From positions 186,001-250,000 of the forward strand of contig NZ_FNHY01000001.1 in the NCBI RefSeq assembly GCF_900103605.1: 64,000 nucleotides of DNA, written 5' to 3'. Under the pieces are notes generated by a model. That model was not told where the DNA came from, did not search any database, and saw only the letters and a list, made by a program, of their open reading frames with translations. Below are positions 17,659 through 25,812 of the stretch, one piece after another (position 1 is the first letter of the stretch; every line of letters begins with the position of its first letter). This DNA comes from Psychrobacillus sp. OK028. GTDB taxonomy: Bacteria > Bacillota > Bacilli > Bacillales_A > Planococcaceae. The position numbers and the translations under genes were made by a program.

Positions 17659-17709
17659 AAAAAAAGGCTTTCTCCATCTGTTTTGGGGGAAAACAGTGGA
17701 GGAAGCCTA
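17659..17709 (-). terminator. Terminator of the subtilisin gene
   Basis: On the minus strand, AGGCTTCCTCCA...TGGAGAAAGCCT forms a long imperfect stem including CTGTTTT/AAAACAG, followed by seven Ts. It lies just past the protease stop codon. Confidence 0.7.
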
Positions 17710-17729
17710 ATTTATAAATTTATATTTAG

Positions 17730-19016
17730 TTATTGCACTCTTGCGAACCCAAATCCAGAAGCATAGTCGTCACCTGTTGTTGCGCCAATGCCACCTTTTA
17801 TATCCACTGCTTTTGCACGATTTTGTAAATTTGTACGAAGTTGTGTATGGGACCATGTAGGGTTTTGAGACCAAATTTTTGCTGCAAGTCCAGCTACATG
17901 CGGAGTCGCCATAGACGTCCCACTAATTGTATTGTATCCACCATTATTCCATGTAGAATAGATTGCAGCTCCAGGAGCAGAAATTTCAACGTCTCCTTGT
18001 TGGATTACATAATCTCCATCAGTTGAGCCATAACCGCGAGATGAAAAGTCTGCTACACGGTATGTTCCATTTTGTTGACGATTTTCTAGTGCTGCCACTG
18101 CAATTGCATTTACTAATGCTCCAGGGTATCCGATAGATCCTTGTGCAGGACCTGAATTACCTGCAGCTGCGACTATTAATACGCCTTTGCTATATGCGTA
18201 ATTTACTGCGCTTGTTATTAAACTATCACTAGCAGAAGAGCCAAGTGACATATTAATAACCGTTTTTGTTCCAGTAGCTACTGCCTGGTCAGCTACATGT
18301 CTAATTGCTCCAGCAATATCATCTGAATAACCAGAGCCATTATCTCCTAGAACCTTATATGCCCATAAATCAGCATCTGGGGCTACTCCGTAAATTCCTG
18401 CACCATCACTACCACCATCCGCAAGAGCAGATCCAGCAACGTGTGTGCCATGTCCGTTTGCATCATTACAGCTATTGTCGACAATTGGGGCTGAAGTAGC
18501 CGTAAAGTTTTTACATTGTTCTACCGTATTAGTTAAGTCATAATGATTGATATTAACCCCTGTGTCTAGGACAGCTATATTAATACCTGATCCTCCAGAA
18601 GTAGTAGTTAAGTTTGTGTTATTATAAATAGCTTTAATACCCCATGGTGTCTGGTGAGTTGGGTATTCTCCAGCCATCGTTTCAAATTCTGTGGAACGCA
18701 CTTCTGTATCAAGCGTAACTTTGTCCACCTTTGTTACCGTTACATTTTTATTTTTTTGGAGTGCATCAAACTGTTTTTGATTCATATTAGTAGAAAATCC
18801 GTTCTCCGTTAATTCCCATCGTGCTTGGTATTGATTTTTTAAGTTATTTTTTGTAGATTTAGAATTACTCTCTACATAAACGCGAAATGTCTCCGTTCCA
18901 TTTACAGCATCAACTGAATCGGAAGAGGTTGCTCCTGCGAATGAGGTGCCTTGCATTGGTACAGTAAGTGAACCGATTAGTGCTAAACTAAGTAATAAAG
19001 ATTTTGCTTTGTTCAT
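17730..19016 (-). CDS. Secreted subtilisin-like serine protease (S8)
   Basis: A 428-residue preproprotease. A signal peptide spans about residues 1-28, and an I9-type propeptide about 40-105 (FRVYVESNSKS... VTVTKVDKV). The S8 catalytic domain follows. The triad is Asp151 (AVLDTGVN), His189 (NGHGTHVAGS) and Ser368 (SGTSMATPHVAG), with oxyanion Asn287 (AAAGNSGP). Cys168 and Cys183 could form a disulfide. Length and sequence style resemble subtilisin S41 from an Antarctic Bacillus. I chose ATG 19016, preceded by AAAAGGAG. A longer frame reaches 19055. It is divergent from the peptide-sensing regulator at 19148, which probably activates it. Confidence 0.93.
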   Translation of the reverse strand: MNKAKSLLLSLALIGSLTVPMQGTSFAGATSSDSVDAVNGTETFRVYVESNSKSTKNNLKNQYQARWELTENGFSTNMNQKQFDALQKNKNVTVTKVDKVTLDTEVRSTEFETMAGEYPTHQTPWGIKAIYNNTNLTTTSGGSGINIAVLDTGVNINHYDLTNTVEQCKNFTATSAPIVDNSCNDANGHGTHVAGSALADGGSDGAGIYGVAPDADLWAYKVLGDNGSGYSDDIAGAIRHVADQAVATGTKTVINMSLGSSASDSLITSAVNYAYSKGVLIVAAAGNSGPAQGSIGYPGALVNAIAVAALENRQQNGTYRVADFSSRGYGSTDGDYVIQQGDVEISAPGAAIYSTWNNGGYNTISGTSMATPHVAGLAAKIWSQNPTWSHTQLRTNLQNRAKAVDIKGGIGATTGDDYASGFGFARVQ

Positions 19017-19058
19017 TTCTCCAAAACTCCTTTTCGATTTGTATTTGCAGTACACTTT

Positions 19059-19083
19059 AAAACTATCACAAGTTAATAGTTTT
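19059..19083. promoter_or_regulatory. Inverted repeat between protease and regulator
   Basis: AAAACTAT and ATAGTTTT are perfect 8-bp arms separated by 9 bases. The dyad sits between the divergent protease and regulator genes and touches the regulator's predicted -35. It is a candidate binding site for the adjacent HTH regulator, an inference from position. Confidence 0.5.
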
Positions 19084-19110
19084 GTTTATTGGGAAAATTT
19101 GAACTATTAT
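19082..19110 (+). promoter_or_regulatory. Predicted promoter of the NprR-like regulator gene
   Basis: TTGTTT and TATTAT are spaced by 17 bases, about 38 bases before the GTG start. The -35 overlaps the last bases of the inverted repeat at 19059-19083, which would fit autoregulation. On the opposite strand I see no good -35 for the protease, consistent with activator dependence. Confidence 0.45.
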
Positions 19111-19147
19111 AAAAGTAATAGAAAACACTTAGAAGGAATGTGATTGC

Positions 19148-20365
19148 GTGAAAATAGGTCCTTTGATCAAATATCATCGAACGAAGCAAAAAATGACTCA
19201 AGGAAAGCTATGCGAAGGCATTTGTTCGATTACACATCTTAGTAAAATTGAGAATAATACACGAGAAGGAAACTCTGAAACTATTGAATTGTTACTAGAA
19301 CGTTTGGGTGTAAGTCTTCAAGAGGTTGAGGATAATGAAAGAAATATTCGACATTTGTTGAACGAATTTTTGAATCATATACAGTACTTTGAAAAAGAAA
19401 AAATGGAACCAGCTTTTGAGCAATTAGAGAATTTTAAGGAATTTATCGTTAATACCGACTATTTATACCTTTATGAACTCTATAAATTAAGATACTTTTT
19501 ATCTCTTAGCGATAAAACAAAAGCAGAAGAACAAATGAAATGGTTGCAAACGAATAAACAAAATTTTTCCCAACATGAGAGATATTTACTTTCTTATTTA
19601 TATGCGCTATTTTTAATTTTACAGGGAAAATATAATGAGGCTGATATAAAAATACAGCGTATAATTCAGAATAACCCAGTTTTAGGAGCCTTTGAAGGAG
19701 AAGTTTATTATCACTTAGCAGTAGTAAAGGGTTATCTGGACCAAACAAATCAAGCAATACTATACGGGAAAAAAGCATTAGAGTTTTATAAAAATCAATA
19801 TAATTTTAAGAGAATAATACATGCACTAATGGCACTAGCAATAAATTATTCAAGGGGGAAAGTTTATGATGAAGCACTTGAAACGTATGGTCACCTATTA
19901 AGAAGTGCGGAAATGTTTGATAACAACGAACTTCTACCTCAGATCTATCACAATATTGGAGATCTTCACCTCAACATGGGCGATTATATTATTGCGCAAG
20001 TATATTTTAATAAGAGCTTATCTATTATGACTTCTAAAACAGAGAATTATCTTCTTTGTTTATTTAATATTGCAAGAACTGAGTACTTCCTCGATAAAAC
20101 AGAAAGTAGTATTTATCGTTTTAAGTTATTAAAAGAAGAAGCTGCTTCTCTTAAAGTAAGTCATTATCGTATGTATGCAACATTCTATTTATACTTATTG
20201 GATGGGAAAAAAGAGGTTGCTATGAATTATCTTGAAACAAAGTTACTTCCTTACCTTGCGAATATTGTAGAACTTATAGAAGCACATCAACTTTTTTCAA
20301 GCATTTTATCCGATTACTACAAGCAAGAAGGTAAGTATGATAAAGCAGTTCAGTATCTTTTGTAA
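19148..20365 (+). CDS. NprR/PlcR-type peptide-sensing transcriptional regulator
   Basis: A 405-residue protein. The N-terminal helix-turn-helix (about residues 5-62) reads LIKYHRTKQKMTQGKLCEGI and CSITHLSKIENNTREG, which matches the XRE-type domain of PlcR and NprR. The rest is a chain of tetratricopeptide repeats, e.g. EVYYHLAVVKGYLDQTNQA, DEALETYGHLLRSAEMF and LPQIYHNIGDLHLNMGDYI. This RNPP architecture binds a short imported peptide. A 45-residue secreted peptide is encoded 12 bases downstream and a secreted protease is divergent upstream. The arrangement closely parallels NprR-NprX-NprA. Start is GTG at 19148, 10 bases after AGAAGGA. NprR identity is an inference from context. Confidence 0.85.
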   Translation: MKIGPLIKYHRTKQKMTQGKLCEGICSITHLSKIENNTREGNSETIELLLERLGVSLQEVEDNERNIRHLLNEFLNHIQYFEKEKMEPAFEQLENFKEFIVNTDYLYLYELYKLRYFLSLSDKTKAEEQMKWLQTNKQNFSQHERYLLSYLYALFLILQGKYNEADIKIQRIIQNNPVLGAFEGEVYYHLAVVKGYLDQTNQAILYGKKALEFYKNQYNFKRIIHALMALAINYSRGKVYDEALETYGHLLRSAEMFDNNELLPQIYHNIGDLHLNMGDYIIAQVYFNKSLSIMTSKTENYLLCLFNIARTEYFLDKTESSIYRFKLLKEEAASLKVSHYRMYATFYLYLLDGKKEVAMNYLETKLLPYLANIVELIEAHQLFSSILSDYYKQEGKYDKAVQYLL

Positions 20366-20377
20366 AGGGGGATAAAT

Positions 20378-20515
20378 ATGAAAAGGACATTATTAATTTT
20401 AGCTATAGTTACATTCTCTATAATAATTAGTGTGAACGTGGAAAAACAAACTACAGTGACCTTGGATATTCAAAGTGATACTCATTCTCTTCCAATTCAC
20501 CCTCCTGTAGGGTAA
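20378..20515 (+). CDS. Secreted signalling propeptide (NprX/PapR-like)
   Basis: A 45-codon gene with a strong ribosome binding site (AAAGGGGG) 6 bases before the ATG, starting 12 bases after the regulator. The product begins MKRTLLILAIVTFSIIISVN, a short basic start followed by a hydrophobic signal sequence. It ends in a hydrophilic tail, SDTHSLPIHPPVG. Propeptides of RNPP systems have this size, position and layout. The mature signal is usually the last 5-8 residues, so PIHPPVG or a nearby trimming is expected. NprX signals also end in a VG or G residue in some Bacilli (recalled, not checked). Import by an oligopeptide permease is assumed. A strong terminator follows at once. Confidence 0.8.
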   Translation: MKRTLLILAIVTFSIIISVNVEKQTTVTLDIQSDTHSLPIHPPVG

Positions 20516-20526
20516 ATGTTATTAAT

Positions 20527-20569
20527 ATACCGTCATTGAGTTAAAGATACTCAATGACGGTATTTTTTA
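20527..20569 (+). terminator. Terminator of the regulator-peptide operon
   Basis: ATACCGTCATTGAGT and ACTCAATGACGGTAT form a near-perfect 15-bp stem followed by a T run, 12 bases after the peptide gene's stop codon. Confidence 0.9.
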
Positions 20570-20661
20570 TTGGATTTAAAGAAAAGTGAATTTTCTCATA
20601 TTGACTATCAGCCTAGTGAAATGGGATAGTAGAGAGAACCACAAATAAGGGGGCTAAATAT

Positions 20662-21555
20662 ATGGGAAATGCATTAGTTTTAGGGGGAACAAGATTTTTT
20701 GGTGTCCAACTAGTTGAGTCATTACTAAAACAGGGGTTTAATGTAACCGTTGCTTCACGCGGAAATGTTGAGGATCCGTTTGGAGATAAAGTGAATCGTG
20801 TCAAGGTAGACCGTCTTGATGTAGGTGACATGCAGAAGAATTTTGTAGCAACCAATTGGGATATAGTGTTCGATCAGATTTGTTATTCCTCTCAGGAAGC
20901 AATCGATTCTATAGATGTTTTTGCAGGGAAAACTAAAAAATATGTGTTTACATCTTCTAAATCCGTGTATGAACAAGGCGGGGGAGATAAAGGATTTGCT
21001 GAAGAGGATTTTAATCCATTTGAATACGAATTAAAAATAGGACCAAAAGAAGATTTTACTTACGGTGAAGGAAAAAGACAGGCGGAAGCGGCATTCTTTC
21101 AGCGTGCATCTTTTCCAGTAGTTGCGGTAAGATTCCCAATCATCATTGGCATAAATGATTATACAGAGAGACTCAATTATTATATTCAAAAAGTTAGAGA
21201 TGAAGAAGAAGTGCATTTGGTCAACCTAGAAGCTGCGATGGATTATATATCCGAGGAAGAAGCTGGAGATTTCTTAGCATGGGTAGGTCAATCTGATTTT
21301 GCTGGCCCAATTAATGCTACATCAGATGGTCGCGTAACAATGGGAGAGCTGATTGCATATATAGAAGAAAAAACTGGCAAGTCGGCGAATGTAGTTGCAA
21401 CGACCGAAAAAGAGAGCGGATCTCCATATAATATTTCAGAAACTTGGTTGATCAGCAATGAAAAAGCTAAGCAGCAAGGGTATGAGTTTAGAGATTTGAA
21501 GGAGTACTTGCCTGGGTTGATAGGTGAATCGCTAGCTAAGATGAATGAGAATTGA
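20662..21555 (+). CDS. NAD-dependent epimerase/dehydratase family protein
   Basis: A 297-residue extended short-chain dehydrogenase. NALVLGGTRFFGVQLVESLL is the Rossmann glycine motif (GGTRFFG). VFTSSKSVYEQG carries the Ser/Tyr region, and ALKI-type C-terminal helices follow. YTEGKR-like YGEGKRQAEAAFF supplies the active Tyr-x-x-x-Lys (Y-G-E-G-K). Members act on nucleotide sugars or isoflavone-like substrates; the substrate here is unknown. Start ATG follows AAGGGGGC. The next gene starts about 26 bases downstream, so the two may be co-transcribed. Confidence 0.85.
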   Translation: MGNALVLGGTRFFGVQLVESLLKQGFNVTVASRGNVEDPFGDKVNRVKVDRLDVGDMQKNFVATNWDIVFDQICYSSQEAIDSIDVFAGKTKKYVFTSSKSVYEQGGGDKGFAEEDFNPFEYELKIGPKEDFTYGEGKRQAEAAFFQRASFPVVAVRFPIIIGINDYTERLNYYIQKVRDEEEVHLVNLEAAMDYISEEEAGDFLAWVGQSDFAGPINATSDGRVTMGELIAYIEEKTGKSANVVATTEKESGSPYNISETWLISNEKAKQQGYEFRDLKEYLPGLIGESLAKMNEN

Positions 21556-21581
21556 CGTTTTACTTGGGGGAGTGTTTTAGG

Positions 21582-22283
21582 GTGAAAGCTATCATAGGGG
21601 TTTCGTCAAATGTGAAAGAGGATTTGCTGTCAGTTCCGATGAGTAATATACGAGCAATCACGCAGTTCGGGGGTATTCCACTTGTGCTGCCAAATCTAGT
21701 TGGAGAGGAAATAGAACAGATTGCAGAAACAATCGATGGGCTATTATTAACTGGAGGCGGAGATATTGACCCAACTTTGTTTGATGAAGAACCATTGCCG
21801 GGATTAGGAAATATTGTGCCCGAACGGGATGAGTTTGAAGTGGCACTTATTCAAAAGATGCTGGAGCTAGGTAAGCCGATTTTAGGAATTTGTCGTGGTG
21901 CACAGATTATGAGTATTGCGGTGGGAGGGGATATGTATCAGGATATATATTCGCAAAAAGAAGGGTCATTATTACAGCATGACCAGCAAGCTCCCAATTG
22001 GCATGTCTCTCATTTTGTTGAAGTAACTGCAGGTTCTTTGCTACACAAAATTGTCGGTGTGGATAAATTTAAAGTGAATAGCTACCATCATCAAGCGCTA
22101 CGAAATATGCCAGATGGCTTTATCGTTAGTGGGGTTGCAAGTGATGGCGTTATTGAATCGTTTGAAAGTACAAAGCATCCATTTGTAATGGGTGTTCAGT
22201 GGCATCCAGAAAGCTTAATATCTAAAGGTGATGCAAGTTCGCTTGCGATATTTAAAGCTTTTATGAATGCTTGTAAGGAATAA
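21582..22283 (+). CDS. Class I glutamine amidotransferase-like hydrolase (PuuD family)
   Basis: A 233-residue protein of the gamma-glutamyl-gamma-aminobutyrate hydrolase family. The nucleophile Cys lies in LGICRGAQIMSIAVGG, and the His/Glu pair in VQWHPESL. LLTGGGDIDPTLFDEEPLPG is the family's oxyanion segment. It should cleave gamma-glutamyl amides such as gamma-glutamyl-GABA, though the in vivo substrate is unproven. Start GTG at 21582 has GGGGGAG 9 bases upstream; an upstream ATG at 21552 lies inside the epimerase stop region. A paralogue is encoded at 57025-57825. Confidence 0.87.
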   Translation: MKAIIGVSSNVKEDLLSVPMSNIRAITQFGGIPLVLPNLVGEEIEQIAETIDGLLLTGGGDIDPTLFDEEPLPGLGNIVPERDEFEVALIQKMLELGKPILGICRGAQIMSIAVGGDMYQDIYSQKEGSLLQHDQQAPNWHVSHFVEVTAGSLLHKIVGVDKFKVNSYHHQALRNMPDGFIVSGVASDGVIESFESTKHPFVMGVQWHPESLISKGDASSLAIFKAFMNACKE

Positions 22284-22308
22284 TATTTGTCTAGCTTGCG
22301 CATTTCTT

Positions 22309-22338
22309 TTAAACGACTGTCATGGCAGTCGTTTTTAT
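22309..22338 (+). terminator. Terminator
   Basis: ACGACTG-TCATGG-CAGTCGT stem with five Ts, 30 bases after the amidotransferase-like gene. Confidence 0.8.
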
Positions 22339-22425
22339 TATTCTCCTTTTTACTAAAAAAATGTGATTCATGAAATGTTTTTTCTGGGGAAAGCTAAATG
22401 AATCATGAATAAGGAGGAATTGGCT

Positions 22426-23436
22426 TTGATAAGCTGGCTGAGGCGAGGATTTTCGATTTGTTTGCTTTCATTTTTGATCTCCACTAGTGTTTCGGCAGCG
22501 GAGAATGAACCGACACGAGAGCAGATTTTGGAAATGCGCATGGATTACTATATAAAGTATTCGAGCGAGATGCTACCGTGGTATTACTTGGCGGCAATTG
22601 ACCAATATGAACGTAATCTGCAAGAGGTTCGAAGTGATCTTACGAAACGAGATGGAGTTGTGGCTTTTCAATTTTCTGAGGACGATTGGGTTGGTTTATT
22701 GAATCCGATAAGAGATGATCGGAATAGCACATCAATCGTTTTCTTTGATGGTAGGGGACTTGATGGGAATAATGACGGCTTCGCTGACCTTAAACAGGAT
22801 GATGACGTAATGTTTACGTTAACTAATTACTTAACTGAACGAGTCGTAACAGAAGGGGATTTTGAAAAAACGCTGAAGGAATATTACAAACGAGATGAAG
22901 CGGTTAAGCAAATCATGACGAACGCTAAAATTTATAAGCATTATAATACGGTTGACCTAGATGGACGTGCATTTCCACTGGCTCTCCAGCATAATTACAG
23001 TTACCGAAGTACTTGGGGGGATAGCCGTGGCTGGGGTGGACGACGAATGCATGAAGGTACTGATTTATTTGCTTCCTATGGTGTCCCAGTGAAGTCTACA
23101 ACGTATGGAATTGTCGAAACAAAGGGTTGGAATGACTATGGTGGTTGGCGTGTGGGAATTCGCGATGTGAATAATACGTATCATTATTACGCCCACTTAT
23201 CGGGTTATACGAAGGAGTTAAAAGAAGGCGATATTTTGGAACCAGGTACTGTTATCGGCTATGTTGGTAGTTCGGGTTATGGTCGTGAGGGAACCTCGGG
23301 GAAATTCCCACCACATCTGCATTACGGAATGTATAAATTTAACGGGCGCACAGAGTGGGCTTACGATCCGTTTCCATTATTGAAGCGTTGGGAGCAACAG
23401 GAAAAACAAGCAAAAAAGAATCCAGCAGCAAGTTAG
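22426..23436 (+). CDS. M23-family metallopeptidase (secreted)
   Basis: A 336-residue exported protein. A signal peptide (WLRRGFSICLLSFLISTSVS) precedes a 150-residue N-terminal domain of unknown fold. The C-terminal LytM/M23 domain has HEGTDLFASYGVPVKS (zinc His and Asp), YHYYAHL and HLHYGMYKF. It is a zinc endopeptidase that probably cleaves cell-wall peptides, though some relatives are non-enzymatic regulators. The TTG at 22426 is 8 bases after AAGGAGG. An ATG at 22405 would place that ribosome binding site inside the gene and lengthen the signal sequence with acidic residues. Confidence 0.88.
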   Translation: MISWLRRGFSICLLSFLISTSVSAAENEPTREQILEMRMDYYIKYSSEMLPWYYLAAIDQYERNLQEVRSDLTKRDGVVAFQFSEDDWVGLLNPIRDDRNSTSIVFFDGRGLDGNNDGFADLKQDDDVMFTLTNYLTERVVTEGDFEKTLKEYYKRDEAVKQIMTNAKIYKHYNTVDLDGRAFPLALQHNYSYRSTWGDSRGWGGRRMHEGTDLFASYGVPVKSTTYGIVETKGWNDYGGWRVGIRDVNNTYHYYAHLSGYTKELKEGDILEPGTVIGYVGSSGYGREGTSGKFPPHLHYGMYKFNGRTEWAYDPFPLLKRWEQQEKQAKKNPAAS

Positions 23437-23446
23437 TTGCTGGATT
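23420..23446. terminator. Short bidirectional hairpin overlapping the stop codon
   Basis: AATCCAGCA and TGCTGGATT flank the stop codon of the M23 gene and lie at the end of the convergent gene at 23446. The T run is short, so termination may be partial. Confidence 0.5.
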
Positions 23447-23781
23447 TACTTACTTATAAATGCAACAGTTAGCCAATAAAAATGAAGCACCATCACACTT
23501 ACATATAGCAAAATTGCTAAACTTAATAAAATCAAAATGAATCGCTTCGTTTGTAATTTAGTTATTATAACAATTAATAAAACGGGAAGAGCAATTTTTA
23601 TTAAATAATAAACAGAAACACTCATTTCATATATTCTTCGGATAATTGGATTAGATTCTGTTATAAATTGATTTTTAATACCGAAATCGGTAAATAGAGC
23701 ATCAAAAGTAGCGAGTACTAATAGGATGATTCCCAAATTCATTAGCTTGTTACGAAATGGTGCAGAAAAACTATGCAACAA
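23446..23781 (-). CDS. Small integral membrane protein (DUF5658-like)
   Basis: A 111-residue protein with three hydrophobic segments: LMNLGIILLVLATFDALFT, SVYYLIKIALPVLLIVIIT and FILILLSLAILLYVSVMVLH. The pattern of an early Asp, then NPIIRRIYE before the second helix resembles DUF5658 membrane proteins. No function is known. I used TTG 23781, 8 bases after AAAGGAG; an in-frame GTG at 23790 overlaps that site. It is convergent with the M23 peptidase gene. Confidence 0.65.
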   Translation of the reverse strand: MLHSFSAPFRNKLMNLGIILLVLATFDALFTDFGIKNQFITESNPIIRRIYEMSVSVYYLIKIALPVLLIVIITKLQTKRFILILLSLAILLYVSVMVLHFYWLTVAFISK

Positions 23782-23790
23782 AGAGTGCAC

Positions 23791-24046
23791 TCCTTTCTTA
23801 TGAATTAGGAAATAACAAAATTCAAGTCACTTGTGCGGAGTTCTGATATCCTGCCGGAGTCGTAATTAAAAACACTAGGATAGAGAAAGACCGCTTATTT
23901 ATAGGTATTGAGTGGTTATTGTTCGGCGAGTACAGTGAGACAGATTTATGTTCATTGTTTAAGTATGTGATTAAAGGGAAGGATTATATTCTTGATTTTT
24001 CGAAAATAGATTACAATGTAAGTAGTTAGGAAGGGATGTGCCAAAA
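23791..24046. other. Intergenic region, no clear gene
   Basis: It holds a stretch of about 56 open codons (ending TAG at 24029) without a usable start codon. I regard it as chance or a faint remnant. No RNA gene or strong dyad is visible. Confidence 0.4.
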
Positions 24047-24703
24047 TTGAAAGATATTCCATTTATATGTTCTTGGAGTGGTGGGAAGGATTCTGCAATG
24101 GCTTATTACCGGGCTATAAAAATGGGGATGAATCCGAAAAAGTTGCTGACAATGTTTGAAGAGGATGGTGAGATTTCTAAATCTCATGCTCTTCCTCTAG
24201 AAGTAGTGGCAGCGCAGGCTGAACGCTTAGGAGTCCCTTTATTAATAAAAGGAGCTAGTTGGAACTCTTATGAGGGGCAGTTTATAAATGCTATGGATGA
24301 ATGCCGTGCTCAGGGAATTACGCATGGTGTATTTGGAGACATTGATCTTGAGGGGCATTTAGAGTGGGTACAAAATACATGTGCAAAATCGGATATTGTT
24401 GCCGTGCACCCATTATGGCAGGAGCCCCGTAGCAAAATTATACTGGACTTGTTAAACTCTGGATTTGAAGCTTGGATTGTAGTTGTAAATACGAAAATGA
24501 TGCCTGCAGAATTTGTTGGAAGAAAGTTTTCGAAAGAGTTGATCCTTGAATTAGAGGCTTTAGGAATTGATGCTTGCGGTGAAAATGGAGAATTTCATAC
24601 GGTTGTTGTGGACGGACCAATCTTTACAAGTCGGGTACCTATAAAAATAGAACAGGCAATTGTAAGAGGCGACTATGTGTTCTCACCGGTAAAAATCGAA
24701 TAA
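24047..24703 (+). CDS. Dph6-like ATP-pyrophosphatase family protein
   Basis: A 218-residue protein with the PP-loop motif SWSGGKDSAMAYYRA at the N terminus. The central THGVFGDIDLEGHLEWVQ and C-terminal DACGENGEFHTVVVDGPIF match the diphthine-ammonia ligase (Dph6) family. Eukaryotic members amidate diphthine on EF-2. Bacteria lack diphthamide, so bacterial homologues must adenylate another carboxylate. The start is TTG at 24047 (MKDIPF) or GTG at 24038; the ribosome binding site GGAAGGG is closer than ideal to the latter. Confidence 0.82.
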   Translation: MKDIPFICSWSGGKDSAMAYYRAIKMGMNPKKLLTMFEEDGEISKSHALPLEVVAAQAERLGVPLLIKGASWNSYEGQFINAMDECRAQGITHGVFGDIDLEGHLEWVQNTCAKSDIVAVHPLWQEPRSKIILDLLNSGFEAWIVVVNTKMMPAEFVGRKFSKELILELEALGIDACGENGEFHTVVVDGPIFTSRVPIKIEQAIVRGDYVFSPVKIE

Positions 24704-24790
24704 AAAAGTTATATTCTTTTTGATTATTAAATCAGAAAAAGGGTAATGTAAAAAGAAGATACATAATTTTTGAAATGGTGGAGAATCGAA

Positions 24791-25255
24791 ATGACGAAAA
24801 TGAATAGAGGAATTATAACTGCCCTTTCAGCAATCGGTCTAGCTCAGGGCTTGAAGGTATTAACGCATAAAAAGCTAACTGGTAAATGGGATGTGAAGCA
24901 GGCATTTACGACTGGTGGTATGCCAAGTTCTCACTCAGCAGGCGTTGCAGCATTGGCATCATACGTTGCTACAAACAAGGGGACCCGTCATACAGAAACG
25001 GCGCTAGCAGTTGTATTCGGAGTAATTGTTATGTATGATGCACAGGGAATTCGCAGACATACAGGTGAGATTGCACAATTAGTAAATGATTTGGAAGATA
25101 ATATTGCGACACTTTCAGGAAATTTCCCAAGTTTTGAATACGTTGAACGAGAAGGAGAATTAAAAGAGCTTCTTGGTCATCAGCCGGTAGAAGTTATAGC
25201 TGGTGCGTTATTAGGGACAGCTTTTGGGGTGTTATGTGCAAAGTTGGAAGATTGA
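24791..25255 (+). CDS. Divergent PAP2-family membrane protein (YuiD-like)
   Basis: A 154-residue protein of the YuiD/DUF212 family, a divergent branch of acid phosphatase/vanadium haloperoxidase-like proteins. The conserved block TTGGMPSSHSAGVAALASYV contains the SSHS motif. MYDAQGIRRHTGEIAQLVND supplies Arg and His residues. Hydrophobic segments occur at both ends. It may hydrolyse a lipid phosphate, but this is unproven. I used ATG 24791 after GTGGAG; a longer frame to 24770 adds a Trp-rich tail with no ribosome binding site. Confidence 0.87.
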   Translation: MTKMNRGIITALSAIGLAQGLKVLTHKKLTGKWDVKQAFTTGGMPSSHSAGVAALASYVATNKGTRHTETALAVVFGVIVMYDAQGIRRHTGEIAQLVNDLEDNIATLSGNFPSFEYVEREGELKELLGHQPVEVIAGALLGTAFGVLCAKLED

Positions 25256-25263
25256 GCAAACGA

Positions 25264-25302
25264 AAATTCTCGGTGCCCTTATTGGGCAACTGAGGATTTT
25301 TA
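25264..25302 (+). terminator. Probable terminator
   Basis: AAATTCTCGGTGCCC pairs imperfectly with GGGCAACTGAGGATTT around TTATT, then a T run. It follows the YuiD-like gene. Confidence 0.55.
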
Positions 25303-25463
25303 CTTTAGAATATAATTATCAGTTCTGCAAGTTTAAATCATTAAATTAAATATAAGAAAAAAACTAAATATTCCATCGTTATTTCATTCTAAAATTGGTT
25401 ATTGTTGCTTAAGTTAGGGTAAAGGGTGATATCATATATAAATAAGAAAGGTGATATGATTAA

Positions 25464-25796
25464 ATGGCGAATTATCAAGAAATTACATCTGTTGATGAGT
25501 GGAAAAAAGTTTTGGAGCAATCAAGTGAAAAACCGGTAGTAGTATTTAAGCATAGTACAACCTGTCCTGTAAGTGCGCATGCTTATGGAGAGTTTAATTC
25601 GTTTGAAAGTCCACTGGCTCGATACTTGGTAAAGGTAATTCAGCATAGACCTGTTTCTAATGAAATAGCTAGCGACCTGGGAATCCAACATGAATCACCT
25701 CAAGCATTTGTAATTGCAAATGGAAAAGCTGTCTGGAATGCATCCCACTGGAAAATTACAAAAAAAGAGTTGGAAGATGTAACATCAAGTTTATAG
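25464..25796 (+). CDS. brxC: Monothiol bacilliredoxin BrxC (YtxJ)
   Basis: A 110-residue thioredoxin-fold protein with a single-cysteine active site, HSTTCPVSAHAYGEF. This is the TCPVS motif of YtxJ/BrxC, which removes bacillithiol from S-bacillithiolated proteins in Firmicutes. HESPQAFVIANGKAVW holds the cis-Pro segment. It acts in the cytoplasm in thiol redox control. The gene is 16 bases upstream of an RsbR-like stress regulator, suggesting a shared stress transcript. Start ATG follows GAAAGGTGATATG. Its presence implies that the organism makes bacillithiol. Confidence 0.9.
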   Translation: MANYQEITSVDEWKKVLEQSSEKPVVVFKHSTTCPVSAHAYGEFNSFESPLARYLVKVIQHRPVSNEIASDLGIQHESPQAFVIANGKAVWNASHWKITKKELEDVTSSL

Positions 25797-25812
25797 TGAT
25801 TGGAGAAAAGTA

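Noticed and set aside
18305-18499. Plus-strand frame inside the subtilisin gene
   Set aside because: It is antisense to the conserved catalytic domain, His/Gln-rich by codon mirroring, and has no ribosome binding site.
23848-24029. Open frame of about 56 codons upstream of the Dph6-like gene
   Set aside because: It has no start codon in a usable place and no ribosome binding site. A frame of this length is not rare in AT-rich DNA.
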